A stretch of DNA of 64,000 bases from the NCBI RefSeq assembly GCF_947242115.1, contig NC_074723.1:25318543-25382542 (forward strand), read 5' to 3'. The stretch's first letter is position 1; each line of letters begins with the position of its first letter. The notes under the pieces are model-generated. The model did not search any database. It had not been told where the DNA came from and saw only the letters and a list, made by a program, of their open reading frames with translations. Origin of the DNA: Biomphalaria glabrata (lineage: Eukaryota; Mollusca; Gastropoda; Planorbidae). Shown here in pieces: positions 22,535 through 35,332 of this stretch. Both the position numbers and the translations under genes were made by a program.

Positions 22535-25500
22535 TCAGTCTTTAGCAGATTTGACACCTACAGGCATTTCTTCACCCATTGCTTTCATAACAGTCACCTG
22601 CAACAAAAATTACATGCAATTTGTAAAACTTGATTGAAAATGAAATCACTAAAACTTAAATTAAAAAGGTATTAAGTGACACAGAATTAGCATAACCAAA
22701 ATTTACTAGGCCAAAAATAATTCCCCCCAGCAGAAAAAAACAACAAAAAAATAATTTTAAAATTCCACAAATCGTGTAAGCAGTCTTGTAACCAGTTGCA
22801 ATACAATACTTTAAAACTGACAACTAAAAGATACTTTGAGAAAACATTAAAAAAGCAAACTATGCTAAATAAATAGTAGTTAAGCATGGAAAGTTCCAAA
22901 TCTTTAAGGCTTTAACTTTTGAGAGTAAAGCACAGTGCAATTAGAAGAATTTACTTCAAGGTGTTTATCCAAATTTCGTTCAGATCAGATCATTCTAAAC
23001 AGTATCTTAGCACTAATGTTTGATTAAATAAAAGACCCAGTTAAGCAAAGTTTTGCCTGTATGGACTGTTAATCTTAACCAAAAAAAGAAAAATGACTTC
23101 AAGGTGTTAAATATTTAATTAAATATAAGACCCAGTTAAGCAAAGTTTTACCTGTATGGAATGTTAATCTTAACAAAAAAAAAACAAAAAAAAATATGAT
23201 CCTTAGTTACAATCAATGCCACATAAGCACCAAGATATGTAATGAGAAAAAGCCACACAGATTTTCATGGTCAGACTCGAAACCTGTACCACAGGCTTTG
23301 CAAAACACTGGACTGTGCCCCCTCCCCATATCACCACTGTCATCATGGCCTCGCATAATATAAGCCAATGCTATGGCACCCTGGTAAAATGCAAAGAATA
23401 CTCCAGTACCCAGTTACTTAGGTTAGACTGACAACATGGTTGCAGACTTTTTGGTACACCAGTTACATCATTTACCAAGCAGCCTGTGAATTTCCATCAA
23501 CCTCTGGCAACTATCCAAAAGAAATCAAAAAATGGTTTGAGTGTTGGGACAAGTCACCAAAAAAGCCAGATTAGTCTGGTAGAACATTAAGTAAGACACC
23601 CTGACCACACCTGAAGCTGGAGGTCACCCAGGCCTGATAAAGTAGTTATAGCACAGTTTATCTACAATAAAATGCCTTTATACCTTAGTGAAATGATCAC
23701 TACTGCATTCCATTGATTTAGCCTATCTAGTTGTGACATGTTTCTCCCCCCTCCTCCCCCCTTTAGTTTTAGTTTCTAGCTTTTTTAGTACATGGACATA
23801 AGGTTTGGAAGTCAATCCCCATTTAGCTCAGACAAACCATATGCTTCACTACATTTAAGAACATTTAACCCATTAGTCCCTTCTGCAGCAGGAAACATTT
23901 TCCCGTTTTAGTCCCAAATCGTTGTAAAATGTTTCTAGAATCCCCTATTCAATATACTTTGCTTAAACCATTTCACCACTAAGCAGTTGCAAGAAACTAT
24001 CTACCCCATCCCTAAGAGAAGGGACATAACTCTGTATCAGCTATTTAAAAAAATCATTTTTTTGACTTAATTCATAGAAAAAAACTAATAAAACCTAACA
24101 AATTCTTTTTATAATAAAAAATAGACCTAGGGTTAAGCATCATATTTGAAGTCATAAAAAGGCATACAGAGCTCAACAACATTAAAATATCACATCATAT
24201 TTAGTTGCCTTCCAATTATTCAATACTGGATCTAGCATCAATTTTTTTTTTATTTTCACTACTATCTTATCTTATATAATACAGACGCTACTTCAAAAAA
24301 GAAGATGATTACGTCCTACGCGTCATGCATTTAGTCATGCATATTAACCAATGACTTAAATTCTGCCAAGTCACTGGTTTTCCTGGCTAGCTCAGGCAAC
24401 CCATTCCATGCTCTAATAGCACTAGGGAAGAAGCACTTACCCCAATCATTATATCCTTATTCTACAGCTTAAACATTAACATTCCCATTAAAATCATATT
24501 CAATTAAAGCCTAAACATAAGCCTAAATATGTTCCATTTTCTAGGCTAGCAAAAAAAACGTAATTTTCAAAAAATCATAAAAAATCCATTCTAACATGCT
24601 GCAGATACAAAATAACCACCTAAAAATAGCATCACTATCGCTCTTCTAGGTCAGAGCTAGTAAAGGTATAAATAGTTATTTAAAAACTAGCAGTGCATGC
24701 GTAAACGAAACAACACAAAATCAGCAATTGCTGGCGACTCTAGTTGTCAAAGGGTTAAACTTTTTAAAAAGAAGATTTCTTCTAGTCTCGTTGCAAATCA
24801 TTGTGGAGATTACTAATTCTATTTTTAATAAAATCAGGACGATTTTTAATTCTTAAATAATTTTTCAACGAACAGGCCCTTAGCCCCAGTGTGTAAGACC
24901 CCACATGGGAAAATGGGTATTTTCAAAGCTTTTTTATATTCTAATATAATAATATCATTATATAATATAATTAGTAATTATTTTTATAAGCTAAACATAC
25001 TGTTCTATTTTTTAAAAAGTTGTTTGTTTGTTTATACGTTTTAGATCGTAATTTTTTCTTTTTAGGATTAATTAAATTCAGGGTTATCCCTCTTTGCTTA
25101 GGGCCTAGGTAGGGTTTTTCCTAACCTGATTTAGGAGCTATTGGTTAAGACATATCAGTTCAAAACTTGATAAGTTTGCTATTTTCGATTTTATGTTCAC
25201 TTTCTCACACCACATTGATCCTAAATTAACAGCACTATAAAAATTAAATTGGTTCTGTAAGTTGTTATTGCCATATGTGGTAACAGAAATAAAAATAACA
25301 TTAAAATGCTACCAATATCTAGCTAGCCTTGGCATGTGGATCAGGGTATTGTATCAGGCAGAATTGTTATCTTACAGAAGATGCAAAGGCACCTAACCCA
25401 GTAAGCTTTAGGTGGAAAAAAGAGAGAAACGGGGACAAAGATAATCTTGCTTGCTGATGCTTTGGACAACACCAGCTGTGTAAAGTGGGGCAGTGGGGGG

Positions 25501-28500
25501 GGGGGGGGGGGGGGGGGGATACTGTGTATGTAACATCATTCAAACCACAGCTAATGGCATTAGCTCATTTCTAAAGGAATCCATAGAATAATTTTTCTTC
25601 TAGAGTACAGGTATTATATATAATTAATGTACCATAATTGATTCATCATTATCATATTTGTCCTTAATTTCTTTTCCACATTCTGTGTCAGGCATTTTTA
25701 AATCTTCTCGTGTTTCACCATTATCATCCATCAGGGAGAGATAACCATCCTCAATGCTGACAAGCTGCAAGGATTTTTTAAAGAAAGCAATAAATATTTA
25801 ATAAAATAAATATTAACTGTGTCATTATTATACACACACAATATTTTCAATAGGCTGCTATACTAAATTATTTAATGCTTGATTGTTATTTAAAAAATTC
25901 TTTATCTTAAGCCTATCATTAAATCTTAAATACTGATATGAAAATGTAAATTTGTGTTTTCTACAATGACAAAAAAAAAAAAAAAAAATTTCAATATTTT
26001 CAGAACTCAGCCATACTTGATAATCCTGACGATTGACAACAGGAACAGACATATTGTGTGTTGACGGGCATATATCTTCATACTTTTTCCCAGTAAATAT
26101 ATCTATTCCAACAAGATGAACCTAATAATAAACAGAAGATGCATATTAAAAATTATTAATAACAAAAAAATATATAAAAAAAAGATATCTCCATCTATAT
26201 TACAGTGATTGGAACAGATTCTACTCAAATTTCAGAAAATTTTCTTAACCCATGTGCGTTTATGTGAACTGTTGTGATGATGATTGAAGTTAGGAGCTGC
26301 AGAATTTGTTTAAAATACCAGTATGTAAAAATTAATAATGAGTGGTAAAATTGCTTTATTGCACACATACGGTACACACAAAATGAAAACAAGGTACTAT
26401 TGTCTGTAAATTTATAGATGGGAGAACTTTGACATCTTTTTTCTTTTTGCACTTTGCTCTAGGTATATATCTGGTTCAGGCAGTCTAAACATTAAATGAT
26501 AAATTAATGCTTTAACTGGTTTGTGACAACTTTGCTTACAAAGAACTATAAAGAAGTGTATTTCAAACAAGCAACTTTGAAACTTTTTTATTTCATCTCT
26601 GCTGAGTTCTAAAGCAAGAGCAACCTAAAGAGGAGCAATGGAAGAAAATGATCCCATAAAACTGCATATTAAAGCTTACTTGTGAGACAAACTTTCGCTT
26701 TGATAATATTGTTATGTAATTGATATCATTAAATAAAGGTTGGTCTCCACATACAAAAATATCAAAATTATGTCTCTATGATAAGTAGAAGCAAATTTTT
26801 TCTTTCTATGGCTTTGTATTCAACAAAAATTTTGGCACCTGAATTTGGACTTTTTGTTATTAAAAATATGCACATCATTCTTATTATTTAATATTTTGGG
26901 TTCAAATTTTCAGTAGACTTTAAGCATGTTCCCACATTCTTTCATCTTAACCTATTTTTTATACTTTTACAGCCAGAGGACGCTGAAAATAGAAACAGCA
27001 AATTAAGTCAAAATTTGACTTCATTCATACACAACTTTTTTTTTCAATATTTCCATTTCATATTTTCAGGAGACTTTACATGTCTTTAAAGCATTAAATA
27101 TCCCCATCTTTCATCTAAACCTATTTTCCGTACTTTTTAGTATTTCAAAATTATTTTTTTAAATTTGTGCTAAGAGAACTTAGTTTTTTTTCCTCACAAT
27201 TTGATGAAAACACACTTTTTATTTCTTAATATTTAATCATAAAATTATACGGAGACTTGCTTGAGCATAAAATATTTATCTTAAAAAAAAAATAATATTA
27301 TTAAGGCAACAGGCAATAGAATGCAATACTCTTAGTCAAATTGCCAAGTTTAGATAACAGAATGTCTCTTTTATAATGCTCAACAGAGTCCATATCTGTA
27401 GATACTGTCTTAAACTAAATTATAACATCTATATTTAACTTCAGTGATGGGAACAGACTTTGAATTTTTTTTTTAAGGAAATTTTGCACACCCAGGTTTT
27501 TGAACTGGCCAGTCGCTGCAACTTAAAAAAAGATGTTGCTGAATTTTTAAAAATGATGTAGAATCATTTTATTTCATATTTTCTTTAATTAATGTTGTAT
27601 TACATAATAATTACACTGCATAAGCTTTACTGCACACATAATGCATGCAAGGCACTATTGTTTGAACATATAGATGAGAAGAGAAAGCTTTTTGCAGATG
27701 CTTTATGTCTGGGACCAGGCAGTCTGAGCATTCTATAATAGATAACTGCTTTACTGGTAAAGGAAGAGAATGTTAAGCAATAAAACTGCATATTGAGGCT
27801 TCCTAAATCCTTATGTGACTCTTATTCATGCTGATACAAGTTGTTTACAAGAAGTGGATCTCTACCACACTGGGCTTTTAAAACATTAGAGATGATTAGT
27901 TATTAGTTAGATATTAGATATAGAAAAAACTTTTATATTTCTCACTACAAGTTATAAGTCTAGATCTATCTATAATCTAGATCTACTTAAATCTAATAAC
28001 TTGGATCTATATCTCTAGTGACTCTAGAACAAATATATTAATATTAGATCTATATTCTATCAGACTCAGTAACTCACTAGTCATGTAAAGTAGGCATACA
28101 TCTATATATATTAAAATCTAGAGTCTAGATGGCTGGTAGGTCTATTAGATCTAGATCTTATAGATCTATATGTCTAAATCTAATACCATTTGAACTCATG
28201 GAAAAATCTAGGGGCCATCGTATCAAAAGAGTAAAAATAGCGCATAGCGACCGGGCATCACGATACTCAGATATTTTTAGAACTGGCAAACAGCCATTGA
28301 AGTCTATGTCTATACGCTCTAGATCTAGATCAAAAGTATTTCTAATTAAAGAATCTAGATTTTATCTATCTAGACTGATTCAAACCACTCTAGACCGGGA
28401 TCTAGACTTAAGAAAATACGCTAACACAAGATTTTTTTTTAAATAGAACTTATAACTGTGTCAAAAGACCGGATTTGCGCATGCTCAAAACAAATCAGAA

Positions 28501-29645
28501 ATCTTATTTCGCATTCTTCCGAAAATGGAAATATAATAAAATTCTGATATTTTATATTCTTTTTAAAAAAAATTGTTTTTTTTTTCTTTTAAAAAAAAAA
28601 TGTCTGGAAAATTTAGGATTTTTTTGATAGAAAATCGGATCAGATGAAATTTTCGGAATTCCGAAAATTTTCGGGAAATTCCCATCACTGTAATTTATAT
28701 TTATAGTTAAAAGCTGTTTTAGTTTTTAGGCTATTTCTCAGATTATCTCCCACTAAATTTCACATAAAAATATTTTTAACTATTTTATTATTACTTCCGG
28801 TATGATTGATAACGAAATGGCTACTTTCGATTTGGTGGTCATTTTGGCATTCATATACAATGAGCGCCAATCAAAGTAGCTTAATAATCACAAGTGATTC
28901 TTATATAGATTTGGATATTACAAATTACTAACCAGTCATTACAGAACAAAAATTTAAAAAAAGTGATCATTATTGGAACACACCCTAATTTTGAAAACTT
29001 CCTAAAAAATCACCAAAATCAAAATAATCCCCCCCCCCCCAATCCTGTTTGCAAGAAGTAGATCTAGATCTAGGCTAGGGCTCTGGAAAAATCTTTTTTT
29101 TTTTAAACCAGAAAAAATGGGACTGATGTCAAGTGTATACAATAAATGGTGTCAATCTAGAATAGATTTAGGTTTAACAGTTTTCAGTCTATGGAAGTTA
29201 CTCCAACAGAAGAACTGTGGCCAATCCATTAATCAGGCAGGATAGTTAAAGCCATCTGACTTGCTTACCGATTTATTTTTAACCAACCAGCTTACTTCTT
29301 ACTAAAAATAAGTGTCCTGGATTATAAAAAGCAGCTTTTTATTTTCTAAAACTAGCATAAAATAAAGTAGACTTACTAGACTTTCAGGTAAGAAATTCAA
29401 ATTTGGAAATTTTAAACTGGGTAAATATGGACAAGTTATGATTCTGTATTAATAATTTAAAAAATTCCAACCTTGGCATGACCATGTTTTCCAGTCTTTG
29501 AAGTAGACATTTCAACTATTTTGCATGGGCGCCCTTTCAGCACAACATGACCATTTTTCCTAAGTGCGCTGCATTGCATGGGAAAGGTCTGGGAAGCACC
29601 AGCATCTGCACCCTCAAAAGTCTCCTCATGGTCAACCTCAGCCAT
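22535..29645 (-). CDS. EIF5A: Eukaryotic translation initiation factor 5A (eIF5A)
   Basis: Four coding exons on the minus strand: 29645-29472, 26121-26017, 25764-25633 and 22597-22535 (stop TGA). All are phase 0 with AG/GT borders and give 157 aa, close to the usual 154-157. The start ATG at 29645 gives [20 protein letters not shown], aligning with animal eIF5A. The hypusine loop [12 protein letters not shown] is intact; Lys53 corresponds to human Lys50, modified by deoxyhypusine synthase and hydroxylase. Residues 59-80 ([20 protein letters not shown]) end the SH3-like N domain, and the rest is the OB-fold. The protein binds the ribosomal E site and relieves stalling during elongation and termination. 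An acceptor (TTTTCAG) just upstream of the ATG shows a 5' UTR intron. Identity is certain by family resemblance. Confidence 0.97.
23018..23180 (+). repeat. Direct duplication, ~95-bp period
   Basis: GACCCAGTTAAGCAAAGTTT begins at 23034 and again at 23129. About 57 bp are nearly identical in the two copies, through CTGTATGGA-TGTTAATCTTAA. Intronic and non-coding. Confidence 0.7.
23195..23345 (-). repeat. Possible tRNA-derived SINE
   Basis: The reverse complement has a B-box-like GGTTTCGAGTC preceded by GCAAAGCCTGTGGTACA, as in tRNA-derived SINE heads. The A box is poor and no second copy is in the window. Confidence 0.3.
24262..24443 (-). mobile_element. LINE 3' end, AAGAT-tailed family, copy 1
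   Basis: It matches the 3' end of the fragment at 55141-55655, including AATGACTTAAATTCTGCC and the ATTACGTCCTACGCGTCATG block. The minus-strand 3' end carries ATATAAGATAAGAT. It is strongly 5'-truncated, as is usual for LINEs. Confidence 0.8.
25494..25519 (+). repeat. Poly-G run
   Basis: About 25 G residues with one early interruption, in an eIF5A intron. Its length is prone to sequencing error. Confidence 0.85.
26203..26690 (+). repeat. Left-end relative of the 27442 element
   Basis: It starts CAGTGATTGGAACAGA and shares with 27442-27830 the words TGCACACATA, AAGG-ACTATTGT, ATAGATG-GA, CAGGCAGTCT and TAAAACTGCATATT in the same order. No own right end is seen. It lies in the eIF5A intron between coding exons 1 and 2. 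Confidence 0.55.
27442..28690. mobile_element. Inverted-end element, CAGTGATGGGAA family (hAT-type?)
   Basis: The left end is CAGTGATGGGAACAGA; the right end is the inverse (TTCCCATCACTG) next to a TTTTCGGAATTCCGAAAA palindrome. No 8-bp target duplication is visible (TTTAACTT versus TAATTTAT), so the pairing may be a chimera of two insertions. The interior from 27940 to 28410 is crowded with AGATCT and TCTAGA. No transposase is seen. Confidence 0.5.
27940..28410. repeat. AGATCT/TCTAGA island
   Basis: Many overlapping copies of TCTAGATCTA-type words, irregularly spaced rather than in tandem. Part of the inverted-end element at 27442-28690. Confidence 0.6.
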
Positions 29646-31609
29646 CTTCAAATATCAAACTGAAAATAAACAAATATAATATTCTATAAAATAAAATGTA
29701 GGGGTTAAAATTTTCTGACCAGCTTAAAGCCTTGTTTTATCCCTTTAATTTTCTTTGACTTCACAAAACTATTTTTCAGAACAAATGCTCCTGATTAGAT
29801 GGCATTTCCTCATTTATCTTTATAGTGCGTACGGTCATCCAATGGAGTGATTATTTAGCTTCACTGAATACTATCTTGCACCTTGTTTGTTACGTAAAAA
29901 TTTCTTTTAATAGACCCTAATACTTTAATAAGAACATAAGAATATAGATGCACATCTACTAGAACTTGAGATGTAGTAATACTTAACTAGTATGGTGCTG
30001 TAAATTCCATCAGTTTACAATTGTTCGGATCTAAGTCTAGACTGATCTAAAAATGAAAATAATCAAGAGAGAATCCAGACTTAATTAGTATTTTACTTTG
30101 AAAAAGTAAAATACTTAGCTTTCTTATTTAATGAACACAGAGTAGAACTAGCTATGTCCTATATATCTGGAGAAAATGTATTCTTTATAAAGTTTTAGTT
30201 AAAAAGAGACATATTTGCAACTAAAAAATTTTTTAAGTTCAAATTTCCAAAGGTAGCTGGCCAGCATCAGACCAACAGGCACTTATTGGCTAAAGTATGC
30301 TGACTATGACAGACACACTCACATCCAAGTACAAGTGAAAGATACTCTAAATCTAGAATGACAAAAGCAGTAATTTGATGTTCAATAATTATTACATTAT
30401 TTTTAATCTCTTATTAGAGCCTAAAGTTGTATTTACAACCCAAATCATATATTTCAGTCACACTTGATTTCTCAAAAAAATTTAACTTACTGATTCCTTT
30501 TTTATTTTTTTTATAAACTTTTTTTAGAACTTTCAATTTGCAAACATTAAACTACTGTATGCAAAAAGAATTTTTTAAAAGACTAAGAAATGTATTATAG
30601 GGAAAAACAGAAAAAAAAAAAAAATCCCTCAGCCAATGATGCATGCTAAATAAATAATAATATTTATGTTATAAAAAAAAAAGGTTAATTCAAAATTATT
30701 AGTCAGGTTGAAATATAATATAGTTTGAATTGAGAAGCCAAAAAAAGTCAATGTACACAAACCAGAGGAGGAGAGAGTATAAGTGATGATAGAATTATGC
30801 ATGTGTCGAAGGGTTGCATTATCAAGTGGGTCTTTCCAAATTCAGTCAAGTATATGTCGTGCGATATGCATGACAAAAAAAAAGTGAGTCCCAGAGAGAG
30901 AACGCCAAAAAAAAACAAAAAACAATCAGATTATTTGTCCCGATAATGGCCGATACAAAAAAAATAATTACAAATCAAAATCTAATTGCATTATCGTAAT
31001 TGTTTTCCACAAATAGATCTAGATCTATGAATTTCAATAAGATCATTTTGATTTTTTAAAAATATAATACTAAGTAAATCTAGTATTTACAGGCATGAAT
31101 AAAAAGTCAGTAGTATTCATTACTAGATTCTAGATCTCGAATTAGGGAGACCAATTCAATGAGAGATCACTGATCAGTCAATCACAGGGTTAGTAGCACT
31201 TTTCCATGACTAAATTTTAGGAGGTTTTTTAGGGATGAAATGTATGATGTGTGTATGTTTCCCATCTGTTTGTGTGACACATAGTAAAACATACATAAAA
31301 CTAAGCATTTATCAAATCAATTATTGTTTTAAAAATAATAAATATCTTGCCAATACGCAGAATGTAGAACACGCACGTGTTTACATTTGTCAGCCATACT
31401 GTACGCAATAAATAAAACTTCAATTATATTACTTTAATAATAATACTAGTTTGCTTCTTATAAATGTAAATAGTATAATTAAAAGTAAGAACATCTTTAA
31501 TTCATTATTATGACCTCTGTCTCTGTTTGAAATCAATAGTTCTAACTCCTATATGATGAATTCTAACCAAAATGTATTCTAATGACCTAGACTCAAATGT
31601 TATTATCTA

Positions 31610-31990
31610 TTTTTATTTCTCACAACTAGATCTAACTCTAATGACTAGACCTAGATTATTCTAGATCTACTTGATTATCTATCCTTTTCTAGAACTCTAC
31701 TGTCACTCTAGATGTTTCTAGTTCTAGATCTAATATAATTTAAGAGTCTACTAGTCTAGATCTACATCTCACAAGTCCTCTAAATCTAAGAACACAGATT
31801 ATAATAATTATATTATAGATCTATATATTTACTGTATGTCTAGATTCTAGATCTATGAACTTATTGAGAACTAAATTTATTATATAATGATCCATAGAAA
31901 TCTAGAGATCTTTCACCTTCTAAGTCTATTTCTAGATAGATCTAGATTTAGTATTATTTACTTATCTAATCTAGATTATTCTAGATCTAG
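31610..31990. repeat. AGATCT/TCTAGA island
   Basis: Dense TCTAGATCTA-type words in otherwise AT-rich DNA, without a clear period. Smaller clusters flank it at 31015-31140. Confidence 0.6.
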
Positions 31991-32699
31991 CTCAACCATA
32001 TCTTTGTAAATGTAGGACACACAGGGTCCGAGAGGAGAGGAAATGAAAATGTAAACAATAAACACAGACCTATATATATTTTACTTTGCATTCAATATTT
32101 TCATTTCGCACTATTAATAAATAATGAAAAAAAAAAACAGATTTTTTTGTGTCGGAATTCAGACTTGACGGAACTAAAAATCGTAATGCGGAACATGTGA
32201 CCTTTTTTTTTTTGATGATTTTGCGGGATGGTTCCGCATAATGCGGGACTGTAGGCATGTTTTCAATATGCCACAGAAACAATGTTATCAGCTGTGGTAT
32301 GTCCACAGAAAATGTAATGAAAGTTATCTTTTACTCAAGTAACAACTTGACTGTCATCCCAAAACTTCAAACAATCATTTTTTTTCAAAGATTGATTTTC
32401 TATTTTTTAAAATAAGAAACATTCTTAGAGACGCCTTCATAGTGTATATTCTCTGTGATGGAAATGTACATTTTTAGTTCCTATGTGTGCATTTGAGGTA
32501 ATGTTGTTTCTTTTATTAGCTAACTTAAATCTCATAAACAGAGCCTGTAATATATAGAGTATAATAGAGCAACATAGGCCTATTTGAATGTTTAGTTGAC
32601 ATTTGTTTACTATAAAATGGCTTTTGGATTGGAAGAGCGTTTTTTTCCCTAGCAGAATCTTTTTCAACCATGTAGTTTCCCTGGCTTTTGCGAGTGAAA

Positions 32700-33185
32700 T
32701 AATTTTTACGAACATTTTTCACAGCTGTCTGCGAAATATTTTCGTTATATCTACAGTGGATCTAGACTCTTGATCTAAGTCACTAAAATTCGAGGACTTT
32801 TTCACGGCTCTGTGAGAACTACCTTCACCGAATTTACAGTAGATCTAGACTCTAAAGCTAATTCACTAAAATTCACGTTAAGTTTTAAATATATGTGAAT
32901 ATTATCTTCACTGAATTTACAGAAGATTTAGACTCTAAGCTAACTCGCTAAAATATGCGGACTTTAACCCTAAGCACTAAATTTTGAACATTTCGCAGTT
33001 ATGTGCAAATTATCTTCACTAGATTCTAGTGATTTAGCGTAAATCTAGAATCTAGCGAATTTCTAGAGTAATGTAGACATTAGATTATTGAGATCATTAA
33101 ATTGACTAAAATTCTCAGGTAAGTTGTGAATTATCTTCACTAGATCTAACTTAGATCTAAATCTAGAATTCTAGATACTATTACT
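32700..33185 (+). repeat. Decayed ~95-bp tandem repeat carrying AGATCTAG
   Basis: Four to five units can be aligned, starting near 32720, 32814, 32895, 33001 and 33121. The shared order is GTGAA-TTATCTTCAC, GAATTTACAG, AGATCTAGACTCTAA, AGCTAA-TCACTAAAAT and a TTTTCACGGCT-like end. The copies have diverged strongly. Non-coding. Confidence 0.65.
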
Positions 33186-33439
33186 AGTTACTAGCTAGAT
33201 CTAGAAGATTTACGGACCGATGTTAGGTCAAAACACCACACACAAAAAAATCACAACTTTTTAACTGTGAATATCGTGAAACAGTCATAATTTATATACC
33301 ATTGGAAAGTTCTGATAAAGTATTTTAATGATGTACTAACGCAAAATTGTTTTTTCAAAGATAAATATTTTGGTAATAATTTAGAATATTAGATGCCCAG
33401 ATACCTTTACTGACCACCACGTTGTTTTTAATAGTTCTT

Positions 33440-33615
33440 TTTTCAATAACTTTTTAAAAAGAGATTTCTGTTCTTATGCTGTCAACTTATGCAGTGTATT
33501 TACTGAAATCAAGGTCTAAAAAAATGTTAATAATAAATTGATGAAGTTGTTTCTTCATTTTTTTCAATAACTTTTTTAAAGAGTTTTTTGGTTCTTATGC
33601 TATCATTTTAAATGA
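33440..33615 (+). repeat. Direct repeat, ~118-bp spacing
   Basis: TTTTTTCAATAACTTTTTAA followed by AGAG-TTT and GTTCTTATGCT occurs at about 33443 and again at about 33560. Confidence 0.6.
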
Positions 33616-34424
33616 ATTTTAATATTAGATCTAATAGCTGCTAGAAAGAAAGACAAAACAGCAACAGAAAAATGTTGGCAAGTAATTCAAGGGAGATAGT
33701 CTAGTATTAAGGCTTAAAACCAAAATGGCGTATTTCCAATGACAATATATGGTAATAAGAAATAAAACTTAAAAATTTATATTTTAAAAACTATCTCCGA
33801 GGAAATCAAATTACATATTTGTAATCTGCATATTCTTAATTGTCTTAAAACATAAGAGAAACCTGATTTGGCGTTTCTAGTCACGTAAACTAATACCAAT
33901 TTTTTATTTCACATCCCTAAACAAGACTTGCTCACTAGATCTAGCTCCTCACTGTTAAGTTAGTGTTACTCAGTAACTTTTGCAAGTTGAAAATTTTACT
34001 ACACTCTACACTTCTACACTCAAGTAACACTGTCTACACTCATCAATCATTCTTCGAGAATAAAGATCTAAGTCTAGATCTATTACCTTTTTAAAATTAA
34101 TGATGTTGAACTTGATATATTTGTGGACTACCTATATAGATCACTTTTGAGAAGGTCTATACATCTCTAGATTCATCAAGTCTAAAAAGAGATTTTAAGC
34201 CTTTAACTGGACAAGATGGCGACTGTTGTAGTGTTTAGTAACAAAACAAAAAAAGATTTTAGACTAGATCTAGAGTACGCAGTGAAGATTGTACATCAAA
34301 CAGAAATAAAGTACAAAGTATGGAACATTTAAAATGATACCCTACGATCGTATATAAATATTGCTTAAGTATCTTTTATTAAATACAGAATAAACCTAAA
34401 AACAACAAACACATTCTAACTCAC

Positions 34425-34456
34425 GTGTAGGAGGTTTCAGTGCCGGTGTAGAAAGG
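34425..34456 (-). other. Candidate eIF5A first (untranslated) exon
   Basis: On the minus strand a pyrimidine-led start (CCTTTCTACACC, about 34456) runs to a strong donor, CAC|GTGAGT, at 34425/34424. A C followed by pyrimidines is the 5' TOP pattern expected of mRNAs for translation factors. No transcript evidence is available, so the link to eIF5A is inference. Confidence 0.4.
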
Positions 34457-34469
34457 ATGCGCATGCGCC
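34457..34469 (-). promoter_or_regulatory. NRF1-type site at candidate eIF5A promoter
   Basis: The palindromic TGCGCATGCGCC matches the NRF1 consensus and lies immediately upstream of the pyrimidine-led start. A CACGTG E-box word lies at about 34422-34427. GC content is locally raised in AT-rich surroundings. Confidence 0.4.
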
Positions 34470-34882
34470 CCACGTTTAAGCAGAAAACGCCACCTGTTAC
34501 ATATTTTAAGAGTTAGTGTCCTTAGTTGTTGTATTTTTAATAGTTGTATTACCATCAAGAAATACTATCCCTTATAAATCAAAGACGCTATCTAAAATCT
34601 AAGTTACCACTGACCGACTGACTTTGATCCAGAAATCTCTAAATTGTCGCACGGATTCGCATGAAATTTCGTTCATAGGTTTGCATCTCCTTGACGCTTG
34701 CTAAAAACCTGTTTTGACAAATTTTCAACCTGACCACCGCAAATAGCGAAAAACCGCAAGATTTCTCTATCAAACCTTTCTATTTTATTTTCGATATTTC
34801 CCAAAATGCGGCATTCTATATGTAAAGCATTAAAAATTCCGTCTTTTTAAAGCATTTTTTTCCTAAGTCTAGTTTACAATAA

Positions 34883-34960
34883 ATGCTATCTTATCTTATA
34901 TAATACAGACATTACTTCAAAAAAGATGATTACGTCCTACGCGTCATGCATTTCGTCATG
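34883..34960 (-). mobile_element. LINE 3' end, AAGAT-tailed family, copy 2
   Basis: Only about 78 bp of the 3' end remain, identical in order to 24262 and 55141 copies (ATTACGTCCTACGCGTCATG). It stops 8 bp before the hAT element at 34969. Confidence 0.75.
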
Positions 34961-35216
34961 ATTTATATCAGTGGCGTCACTTGGGGGGTGCGGTCCGCAC
35001 CGGGTGACAACCGTTTGGGGGGTGACACCCGAATGATAAAAATGAATATTGGCAAAAAAAAAAAAAAAGAAAGAAAAGCCCGAATGTAAAAATTGAAATA
35101 TCGGCAAAACTAGCAGATTCAAAAATAAATAAATCTCAAGATATATAGTCTACCCAAATATGTTTAGGGTTATCTCTTGTATTAATCTAGATCTATATAT
35201 TTTATTTCAGGCCTTA

Positions 35217-35332
<116 letters not shown>

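Larger units (their letters stand above)
22598..25632. other. eIF5A intron between coding exons 3 and 4
   Basis: A 3-kb intron containing a direct duplication (23018-23180), a weak tRNA-like SINE candidate (23195-23345, minus), a LINE 3' end (24262-24443) and a G-run (25494-25519). The rest is unassigned. Confidence 0.55.
26122..29471. other. eIF5A intron between coding exons 1 and 2
   Basis: A 3.35-kb intron largely filled by the CAGTGAT-type elements at 26203 and 27442-28690. The stretch 26690-27440 is AT-rich and unassigned. Poly-C near 29031-29040. Confidence 0.5.
29646..34424. other. Probable 5' UTR intron of eIF5A
   Basis: The acceptor upstream of the start codon requires a 5' exon. 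If that is at 34425-34456, this 4.8-kb stretch is intron. It holds AGATCT islands and two tandem-type repeats but no coding exon that I can support. Confidence 0.4.

Noticed and set aside
23018-23180. CRISPR-like direct repeats
   Set aside because: Only two copies, and the genome is clearly eukaryotic.
25494-25519. Poly-G run as G-quadruplex regulator
   Set aside because: Such runs recur in MITEs and introns here; nothing supports a function.
28129-28446. 105-codon open frame rich in Arg-Ser
   Set aside because: The Arg-Ser text comes from overlapping AGATCT words in a palindrome island; no splice context or family match.
32010-32045. Pyrimidine-rich minus-strand stretch as eIF5A first exon
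   Set aside because: No usable GT donor follows; the 34425 candidate has one.
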